Counted from the first letter of the stretch, positions 22,319 to 35,463 are shown. The stretch is 64,000 nucleotides of DNA from Spirodela intermedia (GCA_902729315.2 LR746264.1:1304501-1368500), one strand, 5' to 3'. The notes: a model not told the origin generated them from the letters alone. Translations and numbers: made by a program.

Positions 22319-23608
22319 AGTGATCTAATCGGCTCTGATGACCCCTTGCGTTGGGCTAGAAAGACGAGTCTAACCATGTAGGCGGAATCTCCGAACCACG
22401 TACATCTAGTGTACCCTCCCTTATCTCTGCCTCTCTCCCACTCTATCTCGAGTGTAAGGGTCACTTGATCAACCCTTACTTTTAGGAGAGGTCCCTCCGG
22501 ACCTCATCTCACCCTTAAGCCATTGATTAGGACTGGTTTCAGGTACAAAACCAGTCCAGCCCCCTTTGTAACACGGATATATTAAAGGAGGGATTGGGGG
22601 AGGCTAAGAGATTAAGGGCACGGTAATCCCTTCCTCTCTGGGGGCTGGAAACAGGATTCCGGCTTCTCCTCCTCCGCTCCCATCTGGTGGCCGGTATCAA
22701 TGCTTCATTAACTCCATATACTTCTATACCTTGTTCCTCTCTTGACATTGGATATTATTTCTTCTCCTTTTGTATACTGGTCATGAGGTGTTCTTATCCT
22801 CTTTAGACCACAGCACGTTAGACTTCTCTCTGCATTTTATTACCTCGTGGACATTCTGTCCTCATGCTCCCTTACTTCCGGTGCTGTATCAGGCAATTCC
22901 CTAGCCCATTCAGCCCTAGATCTGGTCACATTGCCCAACATTGAGTTTGCACATCTATTCAGTGGTGCAAAGATGAGGACGTCCGTCCCCATCAGTGGTA
23001 TCATAGCTGCTGGTTTGTGAACACGTATTTTGTGGTGAGCTAGGTTCGAGTGAAAATGTGGGAGGCGCGGGTGGAAACAAACATTTTTTCGAGAGCTGGC
23101 AGCGCGAAGCATGCCGGCATGGGCAGCGGCCTTAAACAGGCATGCGGCGTCGTACAAGCAGTGTGGCACGCGGCGGTATGGTCATGCGTGTACAGTACAT
23201 GCCTGGATACATGTGGTATCCAATCGCGGTGTGCAGCTAGTGCAGAGCGAAGAGGATGTTTGAAGTGGGGAGATCAGTCTCCTTTGAAGATCAGTCTCTA
23301 AGTGGGAGATTGTTGGAAATATGGAGAATGATCTGATGGGATCTCCGGGGAACACGCGGATCCAACCCCATAGTGAGCTGGCGGTTGGGCGTCCAGGTGG
23401 GCAGCACCCTCGGACCAAACTTAGTATTAGGGGCACGAGTGCCTTCTGTCCCTATGGTTTTACCTTATCTCGTGATTTAAGAGGGGGAGGAAGCTGCCGC
23501 CTAATGGTAGTGTGCTGGGTTCCCCTCCCCTATCTCTTGACTCTCTTCCCGTCTATTTTGAGTGTGCACATCTGGTCAACTGTGCAAGGACGAAGACACT
23601 CGACTGCA
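22319..23608 (+). mobile_element. TRIM-like element, unit 3 copy
   Basis: This is the copy in unit 3. The primer-binding site is at 22996-23007, the polypurine tract at 23300-23310, and the 3' LTR starts at 23311. I see no change relative to the other copies. Confidence 0.55.
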
Positions 23609-24499
23609 TTACCGTAGGTCACCAGAACTTCTTACCGTTCGAGATTAGGTTTCAAATAATGGTTTATGTGGTGATCAATCGAACCGTTTGTAATTCAATT
23701 CTTCATGATAATGTAAGGACTGGACGTGAGAGTCATAGAGACACATCCAAGGGCGGGGATTTGGTCTAAGTGAGGGTTAGTGTGGAGATCAAGAGAAATA
23801 TTTGTAAGTGAATTCTTCACGTAAATCTGAGGAGTGAGTGCGAGTCATAGAGGGGGGGGGGGGTATTCATGGGTTGGGTTTGTCGACACCCGTGAAACTC
23901 ATACATGTGTCAATTTCTCATTTTCTAGGGCTGCTCTTGTCGTTGAATAGGGTATTTAAACTTTAATCCTGATGAAGATTGAGAGCAGGAGAAAAAAACT
24001 ATAGTCATGAACACATTGTCATAGGCCTGTCGTGAAGAGGGTATAGTTGTGGTATATAGAACTTGGAGGTCTGAATGATGAGAACTGTTTCTTGTTGTTT
24101 TTCTCCTACGTTGAATTATGTTACTGGAGACGTCGCACAAGGTAAAGAAAAGCTTTATTTTTTCTTGAAAATCGGCCACCAAGTGTTAGATTTTTGGAGT
24201 TGTAAAAAATGAGCTAATTGACTCTAATGGGGCTCTTTGATAAGAACGCAAATATTGGATTAAGGGCGACCTTGTCCTTTGTGCCTAATGGACTATAATT
24301 CAGACGTTGTCTCTTTCTCATGAAGGAAGAAAAACCTTGTACGACCGTGGACGAAAGGGGATTGTCTAGTGCCCTTCTATCTGTCTCGTGTGTGTATGCA
24401 TTAGTCAGACACACATCCGCTGTGCCAGAAGAAGCGGAACCCTTGTTGTGTGCCAGATAACCTAGTCAGAGTTAGACTTGGACAGCCTGGACCTCAGGG

Positions 24500-26403
24500 A
24501 GACTCTGAAAACTTAGCGATTTGTATCTAGCAGGTCCAGAAGCCCACGCCACAAAATATTTAGTCTTCTCGTAAACATCTGCTCCAGTCGAAAACTAGGG
24601 CCAATTGCAAGCCCAGTCCGCCGTCGTTCCCTGCGGATCAGGTCGACAAAAGAAAAGTTAATTCCGCCGCGACACGGGAGAGCCTCCGCACATTCGGGAA
24701 AATAGGGAAGCTGGGGCCGCTCGTCCTTCCCCTGCGTCTCCGAGTACTGCTGCGGCAGCTGATGCGCCAGTACCCTTCGCTCGGCCGGCGGCGGTTCCCG
24801 CCCCAGAGGTCGCCACGTGCCCGCTGAGCGAAGGGTATAAAAAGCGTTTTCAATCTTTTACGCTTGACGGAAGCCGGGAGATAGAGTGACGAGTTGACGG
24901 ATAAACGAGAGAAAGAAAGTCGACGGAGCAATCGGAGGGGGAGTCACGCAGCACCTCAAAGGAAACGACGGTTCGAGGACCGGGTATTAAGGGCATTGAC
25001 ATTCTTCAGGTGGGTTCGTCGTACGGCGATCACACGAACAAAGGCGCCGAATTCTGGACGCGGAGACGCATGCATGATGCACGGGGCCGAGGAGAGAAGA
25101 AGGGAGACGGGCCGCGGCGGCAACGGCGAGGCGACACTTCCGTCTGTCCGCTACCAGGGACATGCCAGAAAACCGGAAGAGTTGACGTGGAAGCTGCCTT
25201 CCTCGGACGCCCTAGCTCCGCCTACCACCGCAGAACTGTTGTCGACTGGAGCACTAAATTTTATCGCACGTCGTGGTTTCCTTCCCAATATAAGTGTGGC
25301 GTCGTTTATAAACGGCTCGTATGTCCACGTTGCTCTCTCAGCTCCATTGGATGTGGTAGGGCGTTTGCACGGAGCATATTCCGTAAACAGCGTGACGTTT
25401 TCCCTATATCACAGGACAGAGAGTGTCAACACGAATCACGCGTCGTACCAGATACTACCCGGAATATCGAGCGCTTCATTAGGCGCAGAAGATGGATGTA
25501 TATCGTAGCTGGCCCCTTCTCATAGGTCGATGCCAGGTGAAGCACGAGCCGTATTCCTGTTGCTTACGAGTAGGTGGGAGGAACATGACTTTGGCGATCG
25601 GACTGAGCAACGAGCACCGGAGAACATGCTCGTCCCGTACCCACAATATACGAAAAGTTGCCTTTTTCATTACATCACAGCCGAGAGTTACGTTTTCGCA
25701 TTCGAATGCCGTTTCCAATAGAAGGTTCGGACCCCATCTCACAATGATCGGAAAAACGTCCTCTGAGATATGCCGCGGTTGGGACTCTTATTCGGTAGAT
25801 TTTACTACTGCTCCAAAGTCCGAATAAAATCTAGCTTAAACGCAGGTCTTATTCGTGCATCAGAAGGTCACCAGGAAGGAAACTACGCGTAATATAAAAC
25901 CGGAGTCTGCTCACAGTCCGAATAGCTTTGATAAGTTGGCTCTATCTGGGCCGGCCATATCCTCGGCCACTTAGAACAATCATAACTCAAGAGAAGAAGT
26001 GTTCAACCGCACGCAAAGAATTGCGGCGGGAGAAACAGAAGAGTCCCGCGCGCGCACACGGCAGACAGCTTCTCTGGTCGGAATGAAAAACCGCCCGAGG
26101 CGTTTGCCGCGGTGTTGAAAGCACGAGTGTTCCAGCCCTCGTCCATTCCGCAACATCCCCAACGCCTCTCGAAGAGCGAGGAGGAGAAGAAGAAGAGGAT
26201 CTGTATGCTGACAATAACTCACGTCCAGCACCACACTAAGAGATAAATCGGCATTCCGGGAGACGGTTCGCAAAGCAAGGACAGAAGAGTCCCGTTCCTC
26301 CACGCGTATCAGGCAGTTTATTTGACACCACGTGGAAAACAAGAATCAGAGGGCTCAACTGAGGCAAGGACGGTTAAAACACCCGGGTCCAGAGGCGTTG
26401 ACC
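24500..26403. repeat. Segment A, unit 3
   Basis: This is the third copy. It shares the unit 1 bases at the two sites where unit 2 differs. It also has a private 5-bp insertion at about 25076 (GCATGCATGATGCACGG in place of GCATGCATACGG). The empty junction lies at about 25221-25241. Confidence 0.8.
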
Positions 26404-27135
26404 ATGTCGGGTGTTTTACACGACACGCGTTCCGTCGGAACCCGCGGCCTCTTATTAGTGTCCTGAGTTCCCCTCGGTTGTCTCTTGCCTCTCTTCCCTC
26501 TATCTTGAGTGTGAACATTTCTTCCACTGTTCAACGATGAGGACCTACATCCCCGTCACCATTGATCATTGAAATTCCTTCCCTGTTCAATATGAGGCTT
26601 AAAATGAGGTTTAATGTGGAGAATAGTGGAAATATTTGTAATTTATTCACCTTAAATTTATTTATATGTATCTTAAATATATTTTCAAGTCCCATCCTAA
26701 CAAAACCACATTTTTATCTATTTAAAGACCCCATCTCGTACCCCTATAACCATTATTTAATGTTACAAAAAAAATTCCTTCTCTGAGATTCCATTTCATT
26801 GCTTTTTGGTTCAGGCGCCTCCCTTGTAGGTTTAGGGGAACCTTCTTGATCCTAGTACACTGAAGATCACTCTTTCGTGGATTCAAGGGTTTAAGCTTCT
26901 AAGTTTTGTGAAATTAGGATAAGAAATATTTACACAGACTTTATCTTTCATGAATTCAATATTGAGATTTCATCACCACACAACTAAAGATGTATAAATT
27001 GTATCAGAATAAGGTTTTCTGCTCCTTATTCATCTTTGACGATGTCATGAGGTAAAGGATTACAGATTAATGAAGATAAAGGTCTTGAGGTTAGCCTCTT
27101 CTCTCACACAAAACATATTGATTAAAAGTTTGTTA

Positions 27136-27170
<35 letters not shown>

Positions 27171-29185
27171 TAGAGGGCAGAGCATCTATCTACTGGGATC
27201 AATTTCAATCTACTTCTTCTAGATTAGGTAAGGATTGAGTTCGCTATATAAGCCGGAAAGATCTCTACGCCACATATCTCTTACATAGGACTAACTGACA
27301 GATGTCTTCCCCACAGCTGTTCTTCAGCCATCGGCTATTAGATGTTTGCTCCTAGCATGAGTTCATTTTTTTTTTTAATAAGTATAATTTTTGATATGAT
27401 TTTCAATATATACAAAAATCATGTGGAACTCAAGTTTGGCCTCCACGTTAAATATTTGTAGTGAGAAAATGGCGGTAAGCATAATACCAAATAATTTAAG
27501 AAATTTTGTTTAGAGTATTGGATTGGACAGAGAAGAAAGTAGAGAACACTCATCAGCAGATGGCATTGGTGAAAGCATGAATTGTGCCTTGAATAAGCTA
27601 GCGAAGCACAAGAGATTGCAAGCACGGCTCTAAAAATTATTTTGGTTAGATGCTATTAACACAAGCAATTTGGTAATTAAGGAATGTTTCTGCCCCTAGA
27701 CTCTTAACTATTAGAGGGGTGCTGAACTGGGAAGGAAGAAGGTGAATCTTTCTTACTTAAGGTCATTTGAATGCCTCTCTAATGTTCATGTAATTTTTAA
27801 AAAAACAGACAAACTGCATCCAACACCATGAGGTGTTCTCTCATAAGATATGGATCCCACAAGTTTTTTTATCAGTTCGGGAGTGATCAAAACTGAAAAA
27901 TTATGAGAGTCCAGAATGTGATATTCATTGAAGGAGTCTTGGACAAACACAAGGTTGTGACCAAGAACAAGAATAAGAGGCTTACAAGGACAAGGCTGAA
28001 TTCGGGTTTACAAGGTTTTGTAGGTGCACATTTGGGTGGCGATGTAGACAGACACAGGGAGAAGTGCCGCCGACTAAATTTATACTTGAGCGGGACTGCA
28101 GTGGCCTTCATCTCACAAATACAGAATATTTTTTCTCTGTCCACAACATAAGCAGAGTATGTGACAAAAATTCAGGGCAACAAGAAGATGGTGAGGCTGA
28201 AGGATTTTCTATCAGCCATAAACGAACATATGAGGCTATGCATGGGCTGAATTGACCTTCAAAGGTAGGTTGTGACAACGCGTCAAATCTAAAACTAGTA
28301 CTATTTTTTTTCTTTGCTCTCTCTCGTGTAGTCAACTGGATGGCGGAGCTTCCTGCGCCATCAAAACCGCCTCTAGACTCTGGAGACTCAGCGATTTGTA
28401 TCTTGCACGTCCAGCAGCCCACGCCCCATAATATTTAGTCTTCTCGAAAGCATCTGCTCCAGCCGACAACCAGGGCCAGTTGTAAGCCTATCTAGCCGGG
28501 CGCGTTGATCGTCAGCCCAAGCCCGGAGAACTGGCCATCGCCGACGGAGATAATTCCGCCGCGACGGTGGAGATGCGTCCGCACACACGGCAAAATAAGC
28601 AATCTTCGGATGGTCGTCCCTCCCGCGCGTCCCCAAATTCCGCAGCTGCTACGGCCGCTAATTGACACTACGCCGCCACTGGAGCCTGCATACTCCAACC
28701 AGGTCGGGAGTGCGTAGATCCACCCGCGGCGTTCTCCTCCCTACCGCGGGGGTCGCCACGTGCCGGCGGAGCGACGGGCATTAAAAACGTTCTAAATCTT
28801 TCACGTTTGACGGAAGCCGGGAGACAGAGAGATGAGCTAACGGATATCCGAGAGAAAGAAAGTTGACCGAGCACAACGGGGAAGAGTCCCGTTCAGTTAG
28901 ATATGCTGACCAGACGGACGGTTGTAGCACCCGGTATTAACGGCCCGGATAATCTTCAGGTGGGTTCGTCGCACGGCGCTTCACACGAACGAAGGCGCCG
29001 AATTCGGGACGCGAAGACGCATGCACGGGGGCAAAAAGAGAGGAAGAGGGACGGGGCGCCGGCGCCGGCGGCGAGGCGACCCTTCCGTCTGTCCCACTAC
29101 CATCTCTCCGTCCATATCCCACGGACAGTTGACATGGAAGTTTCTTTCCTCGGACGCCCAAGCTGCGTCTCTCTCTTCGTCGCTC

Positions 29186-29192
29186 TATATAA
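29186..29192 (+). promoter_or_regulatory. TATA box of polygalacturonase copy 3
   Basis: TATATAA lies 155 bp upstream of the ATG. The same 18-bp deletion as in unit 2 is found at 29127/29128. Confidence 0.6.
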
Positions 29193-29347
29193 CCCGCGCG
29201 GAGCTATCTGCCATCTACCACAACAAAATCCAATATTCAGCCCTCCTTCTGAAGGCCAACCTCTCTCTCTCTCGACGTCTCCTTATCCCTCTCTCGAACT
29301 AGATCACCTCCACACACGCACACCTCTCTTGAGCATAGGCGGCGCAG

Positions 29348-31198
29348 ATGGGCGCGCAAAAGCTTCTCCTCCTCCTCGCCCTCGTGCTTCTCCTTCGTCC
29401 GGGCGACTCTCAGCAGGAACAGACGTTCTCCGGCGACCCCTCATTCCGCACCGGTCTGGACATCACCGACTCCTCCGCGGTGAGAAAACTGTCTCCGGGG
29501 ACGGCCAACGAACGGAGGCGGTCTACTCTGGGAAGCGCAAGCACGGTGAGGAACGTGAAGGACTTTGGAGCGCGAGGCGACGGATCGTCGGACGACACCA
29601 AGGTAGTAGACCGGTCAGCAATCTCTTTCGTCTCAGATGAGAATCTCCTTCTAAACCCCCGCGGACCCGCCCGTCGATTATCTCGTCTGCAGGCGTTCGC
29701 CGCTGCCTGGAAGGCGGCTTGCTCTTCCTCAGCTCCCGTCACTGTGCTGGTCCCCGAGGGGAAGGCATACCGGCTCAAGCCCATCGCCTTCTCCGGTCCC
29801 TGCAAGTCTCCAATCACCGTAGCGGTGAGACACGACAACCCACTCCCCAGCTCCCCTCGCACCAAAATCTTATTGCGTCGCGCCTCCTTAGACTCCCTCT
29901 GTCTTTCAACTGTCGCCCACAGATCAAGGGAACGATTCTCGCCTCCGGAAGGATGTCCGACTGGGACGGAGCGGACCGCAGGCTCTGGATGCTGTTCGAC
30001 AAGGTCGACGGCCTCAGAGTGGAGGGCGGCGGAACCATCGACGGCAACGGGCCGGTGTGGTGGAAGGTCTCCTGCAAGGTCGACTCCGCACAGGTAGCAA
30101 CCCCTCTTACTTTCTCCGCTTGCGCACTCCATGGCACTCCCAGCGGAAACTCCTTCCGTCCTCGGCTTTGCTCCTCTCGACCCGCTGACTGACTCGCCTT
30201 CTGATCTTTCCTCGGTGCGACGTTAAAAAGCCGTGCAAGGGTGCACCCACGGTACTTTCTGGACCAGACTCAACTCGTTCAGTTCGTGGATTCCGATGTT
30301 TCCGCGAGCTGACTTCTCTGGTTGACTCCTTGCAGGCGCTGACGTTCCAATCCTGCCGCGGCTTGACCGTAACCGATCTCAAGTTCAAGAACAGCCAGCA
30401 GATGCACGTCACCTTCTCGAAGTGCGCCAACGTCCGGATCTCCCGACTGACCATCTCCGCCCCCGGGAACAGTCCCAACACGGACGGAATCCACGTCTCC
30501 GGCAGCACCGATGTTAAGATCAGCGACTCCGTCATCAGGACAGGTCCACCCTCCGCCTCCTCTTCCTCGGCCTCCCCCATCCGAGAAGCCGGAAGAATGC
30601 GAGCCGTGACTTCGCTTTCAAATCCTCCCTGTAGGTGACGACTGCATCTCCATCGTCAGCGGCTCTCGCTCCATTACGGCCACCAACATCGTCTGCGGAC
30701 CGGGCCACGGAATCAGGTACACACATCTCCCGGCGATGTGCTGGGATCTGCTGCTGGCCTCCTCTTCCTCTCACCCCCGTGCTCTCTCACTATCTTCTCC
30801 CCTCTCCCGCCTTGACTCGTCTCATCGGCGCTGGCAGTATCGGGAGCCTTGGAGCCAACGGTGCGGAACACACCGTTTCCGACGTCTTGGTCGACACGGC
30901 GCGTCTGGAGGGAACGACCAACGGAGTCCGGATCAAGACCTGGCAGGTAACGCCATCTGACTGACTACCCAACCCGAATTCTCTCGCGCTCCGTGGACTG
31001 ACACTGCGACGACGCCGTCGATCGGTTCTCTCCCTTCAGGGTGGAAAAGGGTACGCCAGAAACATCATCTTCAGGAACATCGTGATGGACAACGTGAAGA
31101 ACCCAATAATCATCGACCAGAACTATTGCGACTCCCCCAAGTCCTGCGGCGAACAGGTGGAGCATGCCAGCACCGCCCTTTTCGTCTCTCCTGCTTCC

Positions 31199-31249
<51 letters not shown>

Positions 31250-31527
31250 GCTTTCTCGCTCAGTTCCTCTCGTTAATCTTCAGTTCGCCCTCTGCCGCGC
31301 AGAAATCCGCCGTCGCCGTGAGCGGAGTGACCTTCCAGAACGTCAGGGGGACGAGCGCCACCGCGGTGGCCATGGACTTCGACTGCAGCCGCACCGTCCC
31401 CTGCCGGGGGATAACGCTGCAGGACGTCCACCTCGTCACCGCGAGCGGAGCACCTGCCAAGACCTTCTGCCGCAACGTCAACCTGTCTAAATACGGCACC
31501 GTCGTACCGTCGACGTGCTCCTCCTGA
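29348..31527 (+). CDS. Polygalacturonase (GH28), copy 3
   Basis: Exons: 29348-29602, 29693-29824, 29923-30093, 30231-30251, 30336-30543, 30635-30716, 30838-30946, 31040-31156, 31303-31527. The predicted protein is identical to copy 2. Exon 7 and the start of intron 7 (about 30904-30972) carry at least five bases that match the broken fourth copy (37150-37219) and not copies 1 or 2, all silent or intronic. The CT tract before the last acceptor is the longest of the four copies (about 43 bp). The frame is intact. Confidence 0.93.
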
Positions 31528-32713
31528 AGACGCCTGCTTCCGTCCCGGAGGATGGAAGAAACAAATTCATTCATTATACCTCGTACACGAAGACGACAAT
31601 TCATTCACTATACCTCGTACACGAAGACGACAATTCATTCACTATACCTCGAACACGTAGATGACAATTCATTCATTTCGTTATAGCCCGGACCTCGGTG
31701 TCCGATTGTAACATCGTGTAAATTTGTAACCGCTGTAGCTTCTCAACGTCGTGTAAATCAGACTCCCTAGTTTAATTGCACAGAAGCCTCATGCTTGTCA
31801 CAAGAGCAACCCGCAGCTACTGTTCCGAACAAGTCAATAGAAGCATGCCTCTGCGTACTAGCGACCGGTGGAGACAGGCGAAATAGAGAGAGAGAGAGAG
31901 GCGTTAGTGTGCGGAATGCGAGTGCTCCTCTCCGAGGATCGCTTCGTCTACGATCCGGTCCCCGTACATCCATCCGGTACTGGGCTCGTTTTGGACTAGA
32001 GCACTAAACCCTTTCCGACGTCACGGTTTACTCGCCAATAGATGCGTGGCGTCGTTCAAAAACGGCTCGTGGCTCGATTGTTTTCCGCTTAGTACGATCG
32101 TACCTTAAAAGAAGAAGCTTTTACCCGCACACAAAGGATTACGGTGCCAGAAGAGGAAGAGTCTTGTGAACACGGCAGAGACAGCTTCTCGGGTCGGAAT
32201 GGAAAATCGCCCGCCAGCGTTCACCCGGTGTTGAATGCGCGACTGTTGCCACCGTCGTCCGCTGCGCAACATCCCCAACGTCTCTCTTAGACCGAGGAAA
32301 AGAAGATGAAGAGGATCCTTCGGTTAACAATAACGCACATGCAACACCGTACAAGGACATCTGGCGTTCCGAGCCACGGTTCATAATGCAAAGACAGGGG
32401 AGTCCCATTTGTCCACGTCTATCAGACAGTTTATTTCACACCACGTGGAAAAAAAGAATCAGAGACGCGTCCTTGTATGGTTGAAACACCTGGGTTCAGA
32501 GGCGTCGAGCAGCCAGGGTGAGACAACGCATAACTCTAACGCCCGATTCCACACGTGTTCCTTCTCGTCATTTCTCCTACGGGCTGTATGGACAAAAACG
32601 GGCAAACGTGCACCTGGTAGCCACCGCAAGAGAGAGCACGGTGTCGGTCTCCTTCCGGACACTCTGCTGGCGGCGCGGGCCACGGTCACTGTTCAGCTGA
32701 TCCTTTAGTTTCA

Positions 32714-33119
32714 GGTTGACTCCTTGCAGGCGCTGACGTTCCAATCCTGCCGCGGTTTGACCGTAACCGATCTCAAGTTCAAGAACAGCCAGCTAGCAGA
32801 TGCACGTCACCTTCTCGAAGTGCGCCAACGTCCGGATCTCCCGACTGACCATCTCCGCCCCCGGGAACAGTCCCAACACGGACGGAATCCACGTCTCCGG
32901 CAGCACCGATGTGAAGATCAGCGACTCCGTCATCAGGACAGGTCCACCCTCCGCCTCCTCGTCCGTGGCCTCCCCCATCCGAAAGGCGGGTAGAATGCGG
33001 GCCATGACTTCGTCTTAAATTCCTCCCTGTAGGCGACGACTGCATCTCCATCGTCAGCGGCTCACGCTCCATTACGGCCACCAACATCGTCTGCGGACCG
33101 GGCCACGGAATCAGGTACA
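32714..33119 (+). pseudogene. Polygalacturonase copy 4, 5' piece (exons 5-6)
   Basis: Homology to the gene starts abruptly 16 bp before exon 5. Exons 1-4 and the promoter are gone, and the DNA to the left is the tail of unit 3. Exon 5 is at 32730-32943 and carries a 4-bp CTAG insertion near 32793-32796 (CCAGCTAGCAG where intact copies read CCAGCAG), which shifts the frame just before the MHVTF stretch. Exon 6 (33033-33114) is full length with its donor GTACA kept. Substitutions against copies 1-3 are scattered. It cannot make an enzyme. Confidence 0.92.
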
Positions 33120-33157
33120 TGTACAGAATCAAGAAAAGGCAAGAAGAGCAGAGAGAC

Positions 33158-34000
33158 CTAGTCATTAACTGTAGGAGCATGTATTTTTTGACATACTTTA
33201 TTTACGGCAAAAACTATGTCAGGCCGTGTAATCGTAACATATTGGACGGCTGCCACCAGGCTCCGATACATAATACAGTCGACTGGAACAGATGATTGCA
33301 TTTGAGAGGGAGATGTAAAACAGAGAGTACTTAGAGGTTTGCAATCTTCCATTTTGGCCTTGTGCAAGAGGGAAGCTATATATTTGGTTTGAGATGGAGA
33401 CAAACCGCTGAGAATTCAAGTTAATTCTATACCTAAGAAATAGTGAGCCGGTCTTAGGTCTCGAATATAGAATATTTGATGAAGAGAATGAATGCTAGTT
33501 TGATTAGGACTAATTAGAAGAATATCATCAACATAAATTAGGAAAAAGATTGGAAAACGTGAATGAGGTTCGTACAAAAGAGTAGTATTGGTTGTTGATC
33601 CTGGAAAACCTAAGGTATGAAGACAAATGGCAAGTTTGCAGAACCATGCTCTAGGAGATTGTTTTATACCATAAATAGATTTATTTAATTTGCAGATGTG
33701 GTTTGGGAAATTTGAATCAATAAAACCTTGAGGCTGCTCCATATAAACTGTTTCTGATAAATCTCCATGTAGAAAAGTGTTTAAAACATCTAATTGATAA
33801 ATAAACTAATTGTAGGTGATAGCTAAAGCTAAGAGAATCCTTACTATGGTCATTTAAATGATAGGGTTAAAAGTTTCATAAAAGTCATACCTTTTTCGTT
33901 GATGAAATCCCTTAGCTACTAATCTGGCTTTGTATCTATCTATGTTACCATCTGGTTTTTATTTCAGTTTATAAACCCATTTACATCCTATCACATGAAG
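33158..34000 (-). pseudogene. copia reverse transcriptase remnant
   Basis: Three pieces in order: about 34000-33745 with PDGNIDRYKARLVAKGFHQR; 33742-33416 with YGIKQSPRAWF and the catalytic YVDDILL; and 33403-33158 with YRSLVAAVQYVTITRPDI ending at HAPTVND and a stop. The last piece is cut before RNase H. Being in two or more frames, it is inactive. Confidence 0.85.
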
Positions 34001-34570
34001 ATTAGGTATTCAGGCAACTAATTTTCAAGTGTTATTTTTTATTAAAGCATTATGTTGGGAGACCATGGCTTGGACCCAATGGGGATTCTTAATGGTTGTA
34101 GAGAAGGTTGATGGTTCTAGAGTGTTCATGATGGTAGTAGTGAGACAAATTAGTAGTAGATGTTTGGTGGATAAGTGTGCTTTAGGTTTATGTTTGATTT
34201 GAAGTTTCTTTAGATCTATTCCACAATTACGATATATGTCTACCAGTGATCGATGTTTTTCTAGAGATGAGGGTGGGCTTGAGGGATGACTTTGATTAAG
34301 AATATCTTCTCTATCCGAGGTAGAAGGTGGTGAATTTGAGTTAGAGGGTGATGGAATGTGAGTGTCTTGTGAGAATATTTTTTTTTTTTTCTATGTTTGT
34401 TGGTAAGTTAGGAAGATCATCGATTGTTCTCATAGATGTCAAAATAGATTGAGATCTAGAATTTTGGGGCTGAGGAGGGTTCTGATTTATAGTAATATCC
34501 ATATGAGATGAGAAATTCGGGAAATGTCCTAGAATCCCTATAGAGGCATCAAGAATTGAAGAATTTGGAG

Positions 34571-35460
34571 TCATTTTGGGTTTGAGAAAGGAAACATATT
34601 TTCATTGAAAGTGACATAGCGAGATCTAAATATTTGACCTGAGTTTAAAGATAAACAATGGTATCCATTGTGCATAGAGCTATATCCAAGGAAGACGCAA
34701 TAATCTGATATGGAGGTAAGTTTATTAGAAGCATATGCACGTAGATGAGGATAACAAAGACACCCAAACATTTTTAAAATGCTATAATCATGTTGAATTT
34801 TAAAAAGCACTTCAAAGGGAGATTTGTTCCTTTAGATGGATGTCAGCATTCTATTTATTAAGTATAAAGATGTGCATGCTGCCGCATCCTAATATCTTTG
34901 TGGCATACTTGCCGACTGAAGAAGAGATAGGCATGTCTTAATGAGATGCCTATACTTTCTTTCGGCAGTTGCATCTTGCTTGAGAGTATGAGGGCATGAT
35001 ACTCTATGGATTATGCCCTCATTTTTAAAATGTTTTTGGAGAAATTAGAACTCTCTCCCCCAATCAAATTGAAATGAGATGATCTTGGTGGAAAATTATC
35101 TTTCCACTCATTTATGAAACTCTAAGAAGACATTACACACATTGCTTTTTAGTTTAATAAGATAAAGCCAAACATACTTACTATAATCATCAATAAAAAT
35201 AATGGGAGCAAGTCTCTATAAATCTGAGTGAATTAACTCAAGTGGTTTAGTAGAAGTTTGATTAGATTTAGAAAATAAAAGTTTATGAGATTTAGTAATA
35301 CAACAAGAGTTACACAAATAATGTTTAGGTAACTGAGTAGTAGGAGCCCATGTTTATCAATTATTTACTTCAAAACTTTTAATTGTGAATGTCTTAATCG
35401 GTCGTGCAAGATATTGGTTGAAGTCCTTTCTCCTAGTAGAGCAGTTGAATCGTGTTTAGT
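34571..35460 (-). pseudogene. copia integrase remnant
   Basis: The best-preserved part, 34810-34571, reads FGCLCYPHLRAYASNKL and then CVFLGYSSMHNGYHC, the standard copia integrase C-terminal block. The upstream catalytic core (34811-35460) is frameshifted and full of stops. Confidence 0.8.
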
Positions 35461-35463
35461 TCT

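Larger units (their letters stand above)
22319..32713. repeat. Tandem array unit 3, shortened tail
   Basis: This unit is collinear with units 1 and 2 up to about 32082. There it skips roughly 600 bp of 3' flank (the equivalent of 9765-10372 in unit 1) and resumes at about 32087. The remaining tail, 32087-32713, is visibly more diverged from units 1 and 2 than the rest of the unit, with many substitutions and small indels. It then joins directly to intron 4 sequence of the fourth polygalacturonase copy. A 5-bp insertion near 25076 is private to this unit. Confidence 0.9.

Noticed and set aside
1-32713. The whole array as an assembly duplication artefact
   Set aside because: Unit-specific substitutions, different microsatellite lengths, the 18-bp indel and the distinct unit 3 tail are hard to get from a simple assembly error, though only long reads can settle it.
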